This document shows, piece after piece, positions 9,042 through 17,531 of a stretch of DNA of 64,000 nucleotides. Source of the stretch: Nitrospirota bacterium (GTDB taxonomy: Bacteria > JACPQY01); contig JACPAV010000014.1 in the NCBI GenBank assembly GCA_016180645.1, positions 18,716 through 82,715 of the forward strand, in the 5' to 3' direction. Position 1 is the stretch's first letter, and the number at the start of each line of letters is the position of its first letter. The notes beneath the pieces were generated by a model that worked only from the letters and a program-made list of their open reading frames with translations, had not been told where the DNA came from and did no database searches. A program made the translations under genes and the position numbers.

Positions 9042-10207
9042 ACGCGGCCTCGCAAGGCGGTCTGGTAGACGGCGAGAGTGTCTGTCGTGAAGCGTGCGAG
9101 CGAGAACATCCCGCGGGCACGCTGCCGGCCCGCGTCTCCAAAACGCCGTTCCCCCGAAGGCTCTTTCAGGACTCTGATCAGGGCAGGTGCGAGAAGCTCC
9201 GGGTGGTCATGCGGCACCACGAGGCCACAACGCTCATGTTCGACGACCTCGGGCAGGCCGCCCGTGTTCGACACGACGACCGGCACGCCCTCGGCCATCG
9301 CTTCCGCGACGGACAGGCCGAAACCTTCGATGGAGGAACCGGCAGGGAGACTGAACAGCACGAGGGTGTCGGCCACGGCGAAAAAAGCGGCGGCATCGGG
9401 CGCCTCGCCGCAGAATCGTACGGCGCCATCGAGTCCCATCGCATGGGCCTCCAACTTGAGCTCGGTCATCGAATCCCCGCTCCCCACCATGACGTAAGCC
9501 GCCTCCGGGACGGTCCGCAGAATCTCCGGAAGGGCACGGATCACCTCCATCTGTCCCTTGCGGGGGTGAAGATGCGCGATCGTGAGGATGACTTTCTTTC
9601 CGTAGAGGTCGAATCGCGACCGAAGATCAGATGCCGCCTCCGGAGCATGATATCGGGGGCGTGTGTCCACTCCGTTGTAGACCACGTGCAGCTTGTCGGC
9701 CGGCAGACCGTGTGATTCGGCCAGCGATCGCGTGAACCGACTTACACAGATAATACGGTCGGCCTCCAAGTAAGCCGGACGAAACAGTCGATCTCTCAGG
9801 CGGAGCCCTCGGCGATTCAGGTTTCGGAGCAGTTCCGTGCCGTGAACGGTCATGACGCGCGGAAGGGCCGGGGTTTCCATCCGCCCCAAAGCCAGATGGG
9901 CTATCGAACTCACCGCATGGAGGACGTCGGGCCGCACGCTATTCAGAACCTCTTCCATCGCTTCGACTCCCTTCCGATAGCGGTGGAAATCCGACCCGGT
10001 GGCATCGAAACGATGGATGTAGGGTCGCTGTCCGCCGGCATCCCACGGTGTTCCGGGGCAGACCACGTGCACTTCATGACCCAACTCGCCCAGACCGACC
10101 GCGAGACTTCGCGCATAGGCCGAAATCCCACCGATGAAGGGAGGGAAATCGTAGGTGAACAGAACAATCGTCAGTCGGCCCTGAGGAGTTTGCGTTTCCA
10201 GATCCAT
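9038..10207 (-). CDS. Glycosyltransferase family 4
   Basis: The 389-residue protein starts at the ATG of MDLETQTPQGRLTIVLF; the longer open frame upstream is only the shadow of the flippase gene. It has the GT-B hallmarks TYDFPPFIGGISAYARSLA (acceptor loop), HLHPRKGQMEVIRAL (donor domain entry), and the E-x7-E motif EGFGLSVAEAM followed by GVPVVVSNTGGLPEVV. It overlaps the 3' end of the upstream flippase gene by 37 bp and the downstream flippase gene by 4 bp, so translation of all three is coupled. It should add a sugar to the lipid-linked intermediate that the flippases move. Donor sugar unknown. Confidence 0.9.
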   Translation of the reverse strand: MDLETQTPQGRLTIVLFTYDFPPFIGGISAYARSLAVGLGELGHEVHVVCPGTPWDAGGQRPYIHRFDATGSDFHRYRKGVEAMEEVLNSVRPDVLHAVSSIAHLALGRMETPALPRVMTVHGTELLRNLNRRGLRLRDRLFRPAYLEADRIICVSRFTRSLAESHGLPADKLHVVYNGVDTRPRYHAPEAASDLRSRFDLYGKKVILTIAHLHPRKGQMEVIRALPEILRTVPEAAYVMVGSGDSMTELKLEAHAMGLDGAVRFCGEAPDAAAFFAVADTLVLFSLPAGSSIEGFGLSVAEAMAEGVPVVVSNTGGLPEVVEHERCGLVVPHDHPELLAPALIRVLKEPSGERRFGDAGRQRARGMFSLARFTTDTLAVYQTALRGRV

Positions 10208-11637
10208 CCTCCGAAGAGTGCACAAAATAGGAGCGCGAGTCCACCCATCTCCAAGGGCGTATCCACGGTGATCCACGCCCCCAAGGCCCAGAGCAGGGCG
10301 GCCAGTGCGGCGCCGGCGGCGAGGACTTCGATCTGCGACAAACTGAAAGTCTGCACTCGGGTTTTGGAGTTCATGAGGAGGACGAGGGGAATTTTGGAAA
10401 CGGCCGTCCCGGCGCAGGTGATCCACGCGGCGGTCACACCCGCACCCCCCGGGATCAGGAGCGGACCGAGTACCAGCGTGAGAATCATAGGGAGGCTGTT
10501 GAAGAGCGTGTAGGCGTAGGGTCTGCCCGTTGCCGCGAGAACCTCGCCGGCCGGCCCACCCGCCGTATACGCGAAGTGACCGAGGACCAGCAGGATGAGC
10601 GGCGCATGCCCGAAGCGCGGCTCCATTCCAAACGCTTCCATCAAGGGCGCCCCGAAGAGGAGGGCGAGAACCACGGCGGGAATCGTGGCCACGGTGCTCC
10701 ACAGGGCTGCGGCGCGCGCCGATTCCCTGAGCCGCTTGTGGTCTCCGGTGGTTGAAGCCTCCGCCAGCAGGGGCGACATGATGGGGGGAAACGCGGCACG
10801 AATCTTGACGATAATGAATGCCACTTCCGTGGCAAGGTTATACGCGGCGACCTGCGGGAGAGGGAGGTAACGCCCGACCAGAAAAATATCGACGCGGCGG
10901 GAAAGAAGGGTGGACATGTTCACGCCGCCGAGCGCCACCGAGTAGGAAAAAGTCTCGCGGTGAAACCACGCAGGGTGCGGCATGAACATTTGGCCCAGGG
11001 AGAAATGGCGCCGTGTGGTGACGAACGCCACCAAGACCACGGCGAATTCGGCGACAAGATGCGCCACGAAAGGTCCCTCCGCTTTGGGGATCGGCAGCTG
11101 GAACTGTAGAAAGAGCAGGGCCAGAGAAACCATCGCGAGAGGCTCAAACATCTCGATCCCGATGACGTAGTACTTCATGATCTTGAGACCCCGCGTGGCG
11201 GCGAACAGGATTCGAGCCAGCGTGGCCAGCGGAAGGATGGCCCCCATCCACCGGAGTCCGGGGGCGACCTCCGGCTTGCGGAACAGCAGACTCGCCACCG
11301 GTTCGGCGCCCAGGACCAGTCCCGCGCCGAGGACGAGGGATGCGAACGCGGGCAGCAGTATCGCCGTTTGGAGGCAGGACCGCTCACGAGCCCTGTCGGT
11401 TCCCCGGTACCGCGGAATGAAGTTCCAGAGTGCGTTGTCGAATCCCGCGAGGCAGAGGAAGAGAAGAACGTCGTATACGGCGAAACTGAGGGAGTACACC
11501 GCGTACTCCGACGTGCCGTAGAGTTTGGCAACGATCCAGAGAAAACCCACGCGCGAGGTGCGAAGCGCGATGCCGGTGAAATTCGTCAGGACCCCCCGGC
11601 CCAGCGAAGACGAAGGGGTCAAGTCTTGATTTGGCAC
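10171..11637 (-). CDS. Polysaccharide flippase (MOP superfamily)
   Basis: The 488-residue protein has 12-14 hydrophobic segments with Wzx-type features (FTGIALRTSRVGFLWIVAKL, SRRVDIFLVGRYLPLPQVAAY, GEVLAATGRPYAYTLFNSLP). Its GTG start at 11637 lies inside the repeat element 11615-11707, so the first eight residues (MPNQDLTP) are encoded by repeat sequence; the sulfatase-fold protein at 633 begins with nearly the same peptide. The original start may have been displaced by the repeat. It is the first gene of a leftward flippase-GT4-flippase set and is separated from the upstream GT4 gene (11715-12854) by the repeat. Confidence 0.85.
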   Translation of the reverse strand: MPNQDLTPSSSLGRGVLTNFTGIALRTSRVGFLWIVAKLYGTSEYAVYSLSFAVYDVLLFLCLAGFDNALWNFIPRYRGTDRARERSCLQTAILLPAFASLVLGAGLVLGAEPVASLLFRKPEVAPGLRWMGAILPLATLARILFAATRGLKIMKYYVIGIEMFEPLAMVSLALLFLQFQLPIPKAEGPFVAHLVAEFAVVLVAFVTTRRHFSLGQMFMPHPAWFHRETFSYSVALGGVNMSTLLSRRVDIFLVGRYLPLPQVAAYNLATEVAFIIVKIRAAFPPIMSPLLAEASTTGDHKRLRESARAAALWSTVATIPAVVLALLFGAPLMEAFGMEPRFGHAPLILLVLGHFAYTAGGPAGEVLAATGRPYAYTLFNSLPMILTLVLGPLLIPGGAGVTAAWITCAGTAVSKIPLVLLMNSKTRVQTFSLSQIEVLAAGAALAALLWALGAWITVDTPLEMGGLALLFCALFGGWIWKRKLLRAD

Positions 11638-11707
11638 AACTTCCGCGGATGGGGGTTACGGGCGGTCGGGCCGCGGCCCAAGAAGTATCAAGTCAAGACT
11701 CGACCCC
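11615..11707. repeat. Second copy of the GGGGTCAAGTCTTGA inverted repeat
   Basis: The arms GGGGTCAAGTCTTGA and TCAAGTCAAGACTCGACCCC flank a GC-rich loop with a GGCCGCGGCCC-like palindrome. It is the same family as 582-655, with a longer loop (93 bp total). The GTG start of the leftward flippase gene is inside its left arm. It separates two leftward glycan genes and could also end or attenuate transcription. Confidence 0.85.
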
Positions 11708-11714
11708 ATGGGGC

Positions 11715-12854
11715 TCATACGGGGTCGAGGACCGATTCGATGCGGCGGGCCATCACCGGAGCGGCGAAATTCTTTCGAACGTGATCCGATGCCGCGCGGG
11801 CGATCCGTCCGGCCAGGGCCGGATCGTCCAAGAGTTTCAGAATCCCTTCCGCGAATTCGAGCGGCGCACCGGGCGGCACAAGGACTCCATCCTCGCCATC
11901 GTGGATGATTTCCGGGATACCACCGACCGCCGTGGCCACCACCGGCACGCCCATGGCCATCGCCTCGATGACGACCCGCCCGAACGGCTCTTGAAGCGAA
12001 GGAATGGCGGCCACGTTCACCTCGCTCAAATAGGGCCGGATGTCCGGAACGGCGCCGGTGAAATGGACCGCGCTTTCGACGCCCAATTGACGGACACGGT
12101 CGGCCAACCGTTGTCTAAATCGGCCGCTGCCTCCGACGGGCTCGTCGCCGACGAGAACGAACTGTGCGTCGCGTTGTCGTCGAAGCACGTGCGGTGCGGA
12201 TTCGACGAGGATCTGCGGTCCCTTCCGTGGGATCAGATTTCCGAAATATCCGACGAGCGGCGCCGATCGCTCCAGCTTCAGCGCGCTTCTGACGGCTCCG
12301 GACGCGTTTTGCGCGGAGAAGCGATCGAGGTCCACCCCGTTGTGAATCACGACGGTCTTGCCGCCCACCCATCGCGCGTACGGTTCCCGCGAAGCCTCCG
12401 AATTGCAGATCACCTTTTTCACCCGCGGCGAGCGCGCGAGCATCGGATAGAAAGTCGCTCGGGCTCGCGTGTCATGGATATTCCGACAGTGAAAGACGAC
12501 CGGCCTCCTGGCGCTTCCCCCCGCCAGCCAGCCGACCGGTTTTGTGAGCATATTGTTGCAGTAGATCAGATCGAACTCTCCGGATTGGGCGAGCGCGGCG
12601 ACCTCCCGCGCGGCGAGCGCGAGCCCGATGACGCGCCGGGGCGCCGAGGCCGGAGACTCCATTCGTTCAGGCAGGCTTCGGATCTCGGTCAGCGGAACAC
12701 GCAAGCCTCGATACAGTTCCCCGAAAATGCCCGAGGAGGGCACGACCACATGGGGTTCGAATCGGGTCCGATCGAGGTTCTTGATCAGGCTGTAGAGGCT
12801 CCAGCCGGCGCCGCCGCCTCGAACGCATGTGGAAAGGAAGAGGATCTTCTTCAT
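11715..12854 (-). CDS. Glycosyltransferase family 4
   Basis: The 379-residue GT-B enzyme starts at the ATG of MKKILFLSTCVRGGGAG (a GTG at 12869 would add five residues and has no better ribosome site). The glycine-rich acceptor loop VRGGGAGWSLY, the donor-domain entry GYFGNLIPRKGPQILVESA and the E-x7-E motif EPFGRVVIEAM with GVPVVATAVGGIPEII are all present. It is the leftmost-reading first gene of the glycan block and ends next to the repeat at 11707. Substrate unknown. Confidence 0.9.
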   Translation of the reverse strand: MKKILFLSTCVRGGGAGWSLYSLIKNLDRTRFEPHVVVPSSGIFGELYRGLRVPLTEIRSLPERMESPASAPRRVIGLALAAREVAALAQSGEFDLIYCNNMLTKPVGWLAGGSARRPVVFHCRNIHDTRARATFYPMLARSPRVKKVICNSEASREPYARWVGGKTVVIHNGVDLDRFSAQNASGAVRSALKLERSAPLVGYFGNLIPRKGPQILVESAPHVLRRQRDAQFVLVGDEPVGGSGRFRQRLADRVRQLGVESAVHFTGAVPDIRPYLSEVNVAAIPSLQEPFGRVVIEAMAMGVPVVATAVGGIPEIIHDGEDGVLVPPGAPLEFAEGILKLLDDPALAGRIARAASDHVRKNFAAPVMARRIESVLDPV

Positions 12855-12889
12855 GGGGTGGAGGCCCACATGCTATTGCGTTTGGCCCG

Positions 12890-12924
12890 AAAAAAAAAGC
12901 GCCTCGGGGGATACCCAAGGCGCC
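12890..12924 (-). terminator. Rho-independent terminator of the ferredoxin gene
   Basis: Read leftward, the stem GGCGCCTTGGG...CCCCGAGGCGC (arms 12918-12923 and 12899-12904 plus inner GGG/CCC pairs) is followed by a run of eight or nine T residues. It lies 20 bp after the ferredoxin stop and before the start of the glycosyltransferase gene, so it insulates the two leftward genes. Confidence 0.85.
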
Positions 12925-12943
12925 GATTAGACTCCAGGGGAGA

Positions 12944-13276
12944 TCAGGCGGCCTTCTTCCCTCCGAGGGACATCAGCTTGTTGTACTTTTCAGTGAGCTG
13001 CTCCTTGGATTCGACGATCTCCGAGTGTTTGGGGATGCAGTCCACGGGGCAGACATCCACGCACTGGGAAGTCTCGTAATGGCCGACGCACTCCGTGCAT
13101 TTGGTGGGAACGATATAGTAGACGTCATTGCCGATCTTGGCGGCTTCAACGGGATCATGGTCACCCGACTCGCCGGGGTAGATCCAGCGGACACCGGCTT
13201 CGTAAATCGCGTCGTTCGGGCATTCCGGCTCGCACACGCCGCAATTGGTGCATTCTTCTGTGATCATCAACGCCAT
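12944..13276 (-). CDS. 2[4Fe-4S] ferredoxin
   Basis: The 110-residue protein carries two clusters: CTNCGVCEPECP near the N-terminus and C-x2-C...C-x3-C (CTECVGHYETSQCVDVCP) after an insertion of about 40 residues. This is the layout of the YfhL/Allochromatium-type ferredoxins, which have an extended loop and low potential. It is preceded by a strong ribosome site (GGAAGGAGA) and followed by an intrinsic terminator, so it is monocistronic and probably well expressed. It is a plausible electron carrier for the 2-oxoglutarate:ferredoxin oxidoreductase at 51.9-54.9 kb, although that link is inferred. Confidence 0.93.
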   Translation of the reverse strand: MALMITEECTNCGVCEPECPNDAIYEAGVRWIYPGESGDHDPVEAAKIGNDVYYIVPTKCTECVGHYETSQCVDVCPVDCIPKHSEIVESKEQLTEKYNKLMSLGGKKAA

Positions 13277-13446
13277 GTTTTGCTCTCTCCTTCCGGGGTA
13301 ATAATTGCCGGAAACACTATGCTACGCCTGCGGGAAACAGGAGTCAAATCGGGGAAACCGTCAGCTCTCAGCTTTCGGCTCTCAGCCACGAAATCCGAGC
13401 CGGTCCTGTTGATCCGATCGCTGCGCGCTGAACACTGATCGCTTTT

Positions 13447-13968
13447 CTACTTCTTCAGAGTCGCGATCCGATGCAGCTCGTCGTAGGTGTAGCTGGTCAA
13501 TTCGCGGTCGGTAAATCGAAATTTCTTCACCAGATCGTCGACGTGCTTCTTCGCGTCGTGAACCGGGGTGGTTGGGTCCACCGGTGCCTCGATCTTGACG
13601 AACTTGCCGATGTCCAGCACGTCGTCCAGGAAGATCCGGATGGAGTCGAGCATGTAGCGGGATCGCTTGCGCTTGATCTCCACGCCCTGGCCGAAATTCG
13701 CCTGCAGGAACTGGCTCATCTTCCCGCGCTCTTTGAGCGGAAGTTTTTCGCACACGCAGAGCTTGGCGCCCTTGACCGCATCTTTGAAGTAGAAAAGGAG
13801 CGCCGACTTGCCGTCCTCGTCCGTCTTGAGCTTGTATTTGCCGCGCTTGACCTTGAAGTAGACGTCCTTCTCTTCCCACTCTCCCCCGCGGCGCGCCCCG
13901 AGGTCTTTGAGTGTCTTCTGGACGTCCGTGAACTCGTCCACCCTCGCCTTCGCTTCAACGGCTCTCAT
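13447..13968 (-). CDS. CYTH-domain protein (class IV adenylate cyclase/triphosphatase-like)
   Basis: The 173-residue protein begins MRAVEAKARV, matching the start of the CYTH tunnel fold, whose ExExK motif is here reduced to VEAKA. Basic and acidic strand motifs follow (DVYFKVKRGKYKLKTDEDGK, MSQFLQANFGQGVEIKRKRSRYML, KFVKIEAPV), as in the CyaB and triphosphatase families that bind triphosphates with metal ions. Members act either as adenylate cyclases or as thiamine or inorganic triphosphatases, and the reaction cannot be chosen from sequence alone. It is 57 bp upstream of the vWA gene's 3' end in the same direction. Confidence 0.75.
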   Translation of the reverse strand: MRAVEAKARVDEFTDVQKTLKDLGARRGGEWEEKDVYFKVKRGKYKLKTDEDGKSALLFYFKDAVKGAKLCVCEKLPLKERGKMSQFLQANFGQGVEIKRKRSRYMLDSIRIFLDDVLDIGKFVKIEAPVDPTTPVHDAKKHVDDLVKKFRFTDRELTSYTYDELHRIATLKK

Positions 13969-14025
13969 GGAATGTCAATACTCTCTACTGAAAAAGGGCG
14001 GTGAAATCAAGTGGCATCGTGGCTA

Positions 14026-15426
14026 CTAAATGGCCCACGCGATTTTCTCCATGATGTTCTGGAGGTGGCGCGGAGTGGAGCATTCGGAGGCCACTTGGCA
14101 GAAATGGCCGTAGATGTGCATCAGGCTGTCGCCCGTGCCCCAGAGGAGGGGACTCTCGGGGTTGAGCCAGACCAGCATCCGCGATTTCTTGCGGATTTCC
14201 TGAAGGACCCATTCCTGACCCGGCCCGTAGTTGTTCCGGCCGTCGCCCAGAACGACCACAACGGTGGAGGACCTCACGTGGTTGAAATGCTCGTGGTAGA
14301 ACTGTTCGAGCGCGGAACCGTAATCGGTGTACAGGTGCGGGTTCACCACCTTGCCCGTGAGGGCGAGCTGGATTGCGTCGTTGAGATCGTGCGCCTTGAA
14401 AAGATCCGTGCTCTCGCCGAGGTCCCCCGCGAACAGGAAGCTGCGCACTCTCCGGAACGCCCGCTGGAGTTGATGCACGAAGATGAGCATGAACCGCGCG
14501 GCGTGACGGACGGAGCTGGAAATGTCGCAGATGACGATCAGCTCGGGCTGGTTGTACGGCCGCTTGCGGTTGAACAGTTCCAGCGGCAGGAGATCGTGCT
14601 TGATGTTGTGGCGGAGAATGCGGCGGATGTCCGGCACCCCCGTGTTTTCGCGGTGCTTCTTGCGGGACAGTACATCGTAGAAATACTGGCTGAGGTTCTT
14701 GAGGATCTGCTGGACCTCCTTCGCCTCGTTCTCGCTGATGTTGTAGAAGGGGCGATCCATCAGGTAGTGCTCCCCGACCTTCCGTTCGGGCTTCACGTGC
14801 AGATCGCCGGGGAAGGCCGTTTCGATCTTCTTGGCCATTTCGGTGAGGATCCGGCGGAACTCCTCGGACATCGCCTGGATGACATTTCCCGGGAGGCCCT
14901 CGGCCTGGAGTGCCTCCTCGATCTTTCGGAGGTCGTCGAACAGAAATCCCTTGATTCGCATCGGCCGGCGGAACATGCGAAAGATGGGCGAGTCGGCCAG
15001 GTCGCGGTCCTCCCCGTAAAGGTCTTCGAGCATTTCGCGGAGGACTTCGAGCCGCCTCGGATCGGTGGAGAGGAGGTATCGGGCAAGGGGTGATAGGCGG
15101 TCCAGCAGCTTCGCCAGAACTTTCTCGATCGCCTCTTTCTGCGCGGGCGTGAGCTGGAGTTGGGAAAGCATGTCCCCCAGGCCGGGAAGATTGGCGTGGA
15201 GGCCGGTCGTCTGCCCGTAGAGGAAGAACAAGTTGTAGAGTTTGCGGAAAACTTCGAGGTCCACTTCACGCTTGATCAGGGCGGATTCGAGGACGGCTTC
15301 GACGGCTACGGAGTCGAGCAGGTCGATTTTGCAGAGTCCCTGCATGGCATCGAGAAGTTCCGCGGGGGAAACCTGCACCCCTTCCTCGCGAAGTTTCTGG
15401 ATGAAATCGAGCAGACGGTTCTGCAT
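14026..15426 (-). CDS. von Willebrand factor A domain protein (CoxE-like), partner of MoxR ATPase
   Basis: The ATG at 15426 (MQNRLLDFIQKLREEG) is chosen because the open frame upstream is low-quality and proline/threonine-rich; this gives 466 residues. The N-terminal 280 residues are helical and begin like CoxE/YehP-type proteins (VSPAELLDAMQGL). The C-terminal vWA domain has the metal-dependent adhesion site D-x-S-x-S (ICDISSSV, near Asp301), LFAGDL and VVLGDGRNN. Together with the MoxR ATPase 350 bp upstream on the same strand it forms the usual MoxR-vWA pair, thought to act as a chaperone for metal or cofactor insertion. Its client is not evident nearby. Confidence 0.85.
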   Translation of the reverse strand: MQNRLLDFIQKLREEGVQVSPAELLDAMQGLCKIDLLDSVAVEAVLESALIKREVDLEVFRKLYNLFFLYGQTTGLHANLPGLGDMLSQLQLTPAQKEAIEKVLAKLLDRLSPLARYLLSTDPRRLEVLREMLEDLYGEDRDLADSPIFRMFRRPMRIKGFLFDDLRKIEEALQAEGLPGNVIQAMSEEFRRILTEMAKKIETAFPGDLHVKPERKVGEHYLMDRPFYNISENEAKEVQQILKNLSQYFYDVLSRKKHRENTGVPDIRRILRHNIKHDLLPLELFNRKRPYNQPELIVICDISSSVRHAARFMLIFVHQLQRAFRRVRSFLFAGDLGESTDLFKAHDLNDAIQLALTGKVVNPHLYTDYGSALEQFYHEHFNHVRSSTVVVVLGDGRNNYGPGQEWVLQEIRKKSRMLVWLNPESPLLWGTGDSLMHIYGHFCQVASECSTPRHLQNIMEKIAWAI

Positions 15427-15507
15427 GGAGGGGATTGTAGTCGTCGGCGCCGTGTGGGGCAAGTTCCGACTTGCACTGGGATTCATTCCGTGTCAAGAAT
15501 CCTCCGA

Positions 15508-15720
15508 ATGGATTGGCAGACCGTTGAAGTCACCGCAAAGAGCTTCAACGAGGCCGCACGGAGGATCTCGGCCTTGGTTGGGGATTCGATCGCCGAGGAC
15601 GAAGTTCGGGTGACATACTCCGGCTGCCCCTCGTGCGGCCACCGCGTCTTCGCCTACGACATCCTGCCGAGACCCCAGCGGCTCACGGATATCCCGGCCG
15701 AGTTCTTCCTGGGCGCCTGA
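15508..15720 (+). CDS. Small protein with C-x2-C-G-H motif
   Basis: The 70-residue frame (ATG 15508; GTG 15490 would add six residues) sits in the 350-bp gap between the vWA and MoxR genes on the opposite strand. The central motif CPSCGHR is zinc-ribbon-like but has only two cysteines. The remainder is amphipathic (AKSFNEAARRISALVGD). No family is recognised. It has no strong ribosome site. It could be a real small gene or a chance frame; the acidic, balanced composition and near-exact fit to the gap favour the former. Confidence 0.5.
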   Translation: MDWQTVEVTAKSFNEAARRISALVGDSIAEDEVRVTYSGCPSCGHRVFAYDILPRPQRLTDIPAEFFLGA

Positions 15721-15777
15721 ACCAACTTCCTGGCGAGCTCGATCGAGCCGCGGTCCGGGATCAGAGCCGGGAGCGGC

Positions 15778-16734
15778 TCAGTTCAGCGAGGAGCGGACGG
15801 CGGACTTGATGGGAGTGACGGGGGTGGAGGTGTCGGCGAGGACTTCGTCGAGACGGGAGCGGACTTTCTTGAGATCCTGTTCGTACTTCAAAAGCACGTT
15901 CAACGTTTCATCCACGAGCTTCGGATCGAGTTCCTTGGCGCTCAGCAAAACGAACACGCGCGCCCAATCGATGGATTCGCTCACGCCCGGTACTTTCTTC
16001 AAATCCATTCGGCGGATCTGCTGAATGGTGTCCACGACTTTCGCGGCCAAGGCGGCGGGGAGCTCGGGCACGCGGGTGCGGATGATCGTCGCCTCCCGGT
16101 CTTTCTCCGGGTAGTTGATGAAGAGATGAAGGCACCGGCGCCGCAGGGCGTCGGACAAGTCCCGCTGCCGGTTATTTGTAAGAATCACCAGGGGAATGTG
16201 GTTCGCCTTCACGGTGCCGATTTCGGGGAGCGTCACCTGCATGTCGCTCAGAATCTCAAGCAGAAAAGCTTCGAACTCCGACTCCGCGCGGTCGATTTCG
16301 TCGATCAGCAGCACGGTCTTCTCTTTTTTCAGGATCGCCTTCAGGAGCGGCCTCGGTTGAACAAAATCCATGGAGAAGAAAAGGCTGTCTTCCTTATGAA
16401 GGAGTTTCACGGCCTCGGCCAGGGAGGGGGCCTTGTCCAGAAATCCCTTGAGCCGGTCGCGCAGAATCTGTGTGTAGAGGAGCTGCTTGGAATACTCCCA
16501 CTCGTATAGGGCCTTCGATTCGTCAAGCCCCTCGTAGCATTGGAGGCGGACCAATTCGCAGTCGAGCACGGAGGCCAGAGCCTTCGCGAGTTCCGTCTTC
16601 CCCACACCGGAGGGTCCCTCGATGAGGAGCGGTTTTTCGAGACGCAGGGCCAGGAAGACCGACGCGGCGATCCGGCGGTCGGCCACGTAGCCTGCGTTCA
16701 ACAGGCGCTTCTCGACTTCTTCTATGCTGTCCAC
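15778..16734 (-). CDS. MoxR-family AAA+ ATPase
   Basis: The GTG at 16734 is chosen because AGAGGA stands 7 bp upstream; this gives 318 residues. The Walker A motif is GPSGVGKT (residues 40-47), Walker B is LLIDEIDRAE, and sensor 1 is ILTNNRQRDLSDALRRRC, which is typical of MoxR proteins. They work as ring-shaped chaperones with vWA partners such as the protein encoded at 14026-15426. The divergent SurA-N-like gene starts only 26 bp away, so promoters for both must lie within the coding regions or overlap them. Confidence 0.92.
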   Translation of the reverse strand: MDSIEEVEKRLLNAGYVADRRIAASVFLALRLEKPLLIEGPSGVGKTELAKALASVLDCELVRLQCYEGLDESKALYEWEYSKQLLYTQILRDRLKGFLDKAPSLAEAVKLLHKEDSLFFSMDFVQPRPLLKAILKKEKTVLLIDEIDRAESEFEAFLLEILSDMQVTLPEIGTVKANHIPLVILTNNRQRDLSDALRRRCLHLFINYPEKDREATIIRTRVPELPAALAAKVVDTIQQIRRMDLKKVPGVSESIDWARVFVLLSAKELDPKLVDETLNVLLKYEQDLKKVRSRLDEVLADTSTPVTPIKSAVRSSLN

Positions 16735-16760
16735 GCTGTTTCCTCTATTATTCTTCTGTG

Positions 16761-17468
16761 ATGCTCGCGTCGCGCGTTTCCTACGGGCTTTTTCGAATGT
16801 CGCTGGCGCTCGGGTTGTCGGCCACGCCCCTGATGTTTCCATGCCGGGGGACGGCCGAAACGGCTTCGAGCCCGCCCAAAGCAGCGCGCATCGTGGACGG
16901 AATCATCGCAAAAGTCAACGGAGAGCCCGTGTTTCTGAGGGGAATGAAGGCCGATTACTGGCTCGCCCAGGGGGGGGGCGCCAAAACCAGAATCCGCGAT
17001 CGGATGGACCGAGTCCTCGACCGCAAGCTGCTCGCGCAGGAGGCGGAGCGGCTCAAGATGGGGGCCGGCGATGCCGAGGAGTTGGCCCGTGAAGTTCAGA
17101 AGAAGGTGCGGGATCTTGGTGCACGAACAGGCGGGGGGAAGGGTGGGGTGTCGCGGGAGGAAATCGAACGGTGGGTGCGGGAGGATCTGGCCATTCGGGT
17201 GCTGAAAGAAAAGCGGATCGGCCTCCTTGTCGTGGTGTCCGATTCGGACGTGGAGACCTACTATGCCGAGCATGCCGGTGAGTTCGGCGGGGCGGCGCTT
17301 ACGGGTGTCCGCCACAAGGTGGTGGATCGGATTTACCGGAAGAAATTCGATGAGCAGTATGATCGGTGGTTCACGTCGCTCAAACGTCGGAGCCAATTCG
17401 AGGTGTTTCTCGATGAAGACCCCTGGAAGACGTTCGATTTCGAAGCGTATTTCCAATCGGGGCCGTGA
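16761..17468 (+). CDS. SurA N-terminal-domain-like exported protein without PPIase domain
   Basis: The 235-residue product (ATG 16761, GTG 16758 and ATG 16797 being alternatives) has an N-terminal signal sequence and then RIVDGIIAKVNGEPVFLRGM, the typical start of the SurA/PpiD chaperone core, followed by RMDRVLDRKLLAQEAERL and a DVETYYAEHAGEF helix. No parvulin domain follows; the protein ends after one chaperone lobe. It probably binds unfolded outer-membrane proteins in the periplasm or is a lone SurA_N family member. It is divergent from the MoxR gene. Confidence 0.75.
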   Translation: MLASRVSYGLFRMSLALGLSATPLMFPCRGTAETASSPPKAARIVDGIIAKVNGEPVFLRGMKADYWLAQGGGAKTRIRDRMDRVLDRKLLAQEAERLKMGAGDAEELAREVQKKVRDLGARTGGGKGGVSREEIERWVREDLAIRVLKEKRIGLLVVVSDSDVETYYAEHAGEFGGAALTGVRHKVVDRIYRKKFDEQYDRWFTSLKRRSQFEVFLDEDPWKTFDFEAYFQSGP

Positions 17469-17495
17469 GTCCGAGTCCGGATCCTGCGCGGCGAG

Positions 17496-17524
17496 TTGAC
17501 TTGACCGGATTTTCACGCGATAAA
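17496..17524 (+). promoter_or_regulatory. Probable sigma70-type promoter of the thioredoxin gene
   Basis: TTGACT (17496-17501) and GATAAA (17519-17524) are separated by 17 bp. A transcript would begin near 17531, immediately before the ATG at 17532. No ribosome-binding sequence is visible before that ATG, so a leaderless message is possible. Confidence 0.5.
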
Positions 17525-17531
17525 CTTACTC

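Noticed and set aside
9038..9048. TTGACCCC at the start of the second flippase as a third start-providing repeat
   Set aside because: Only eight bases match the repeat and no inverted partner is present, so it is treated as chance.
11631..13079. Long rightward frame opposite the glycosyltransferase and flippase genes
   Set aside because: It is an antisense shadow of the GT4 gene; its product is rich in Arg, His and Asp, with no domain.
14011..15093. Rightward 360-residue frame
   Set aside because: Antisense to the vWA gene, which has clear motifs.
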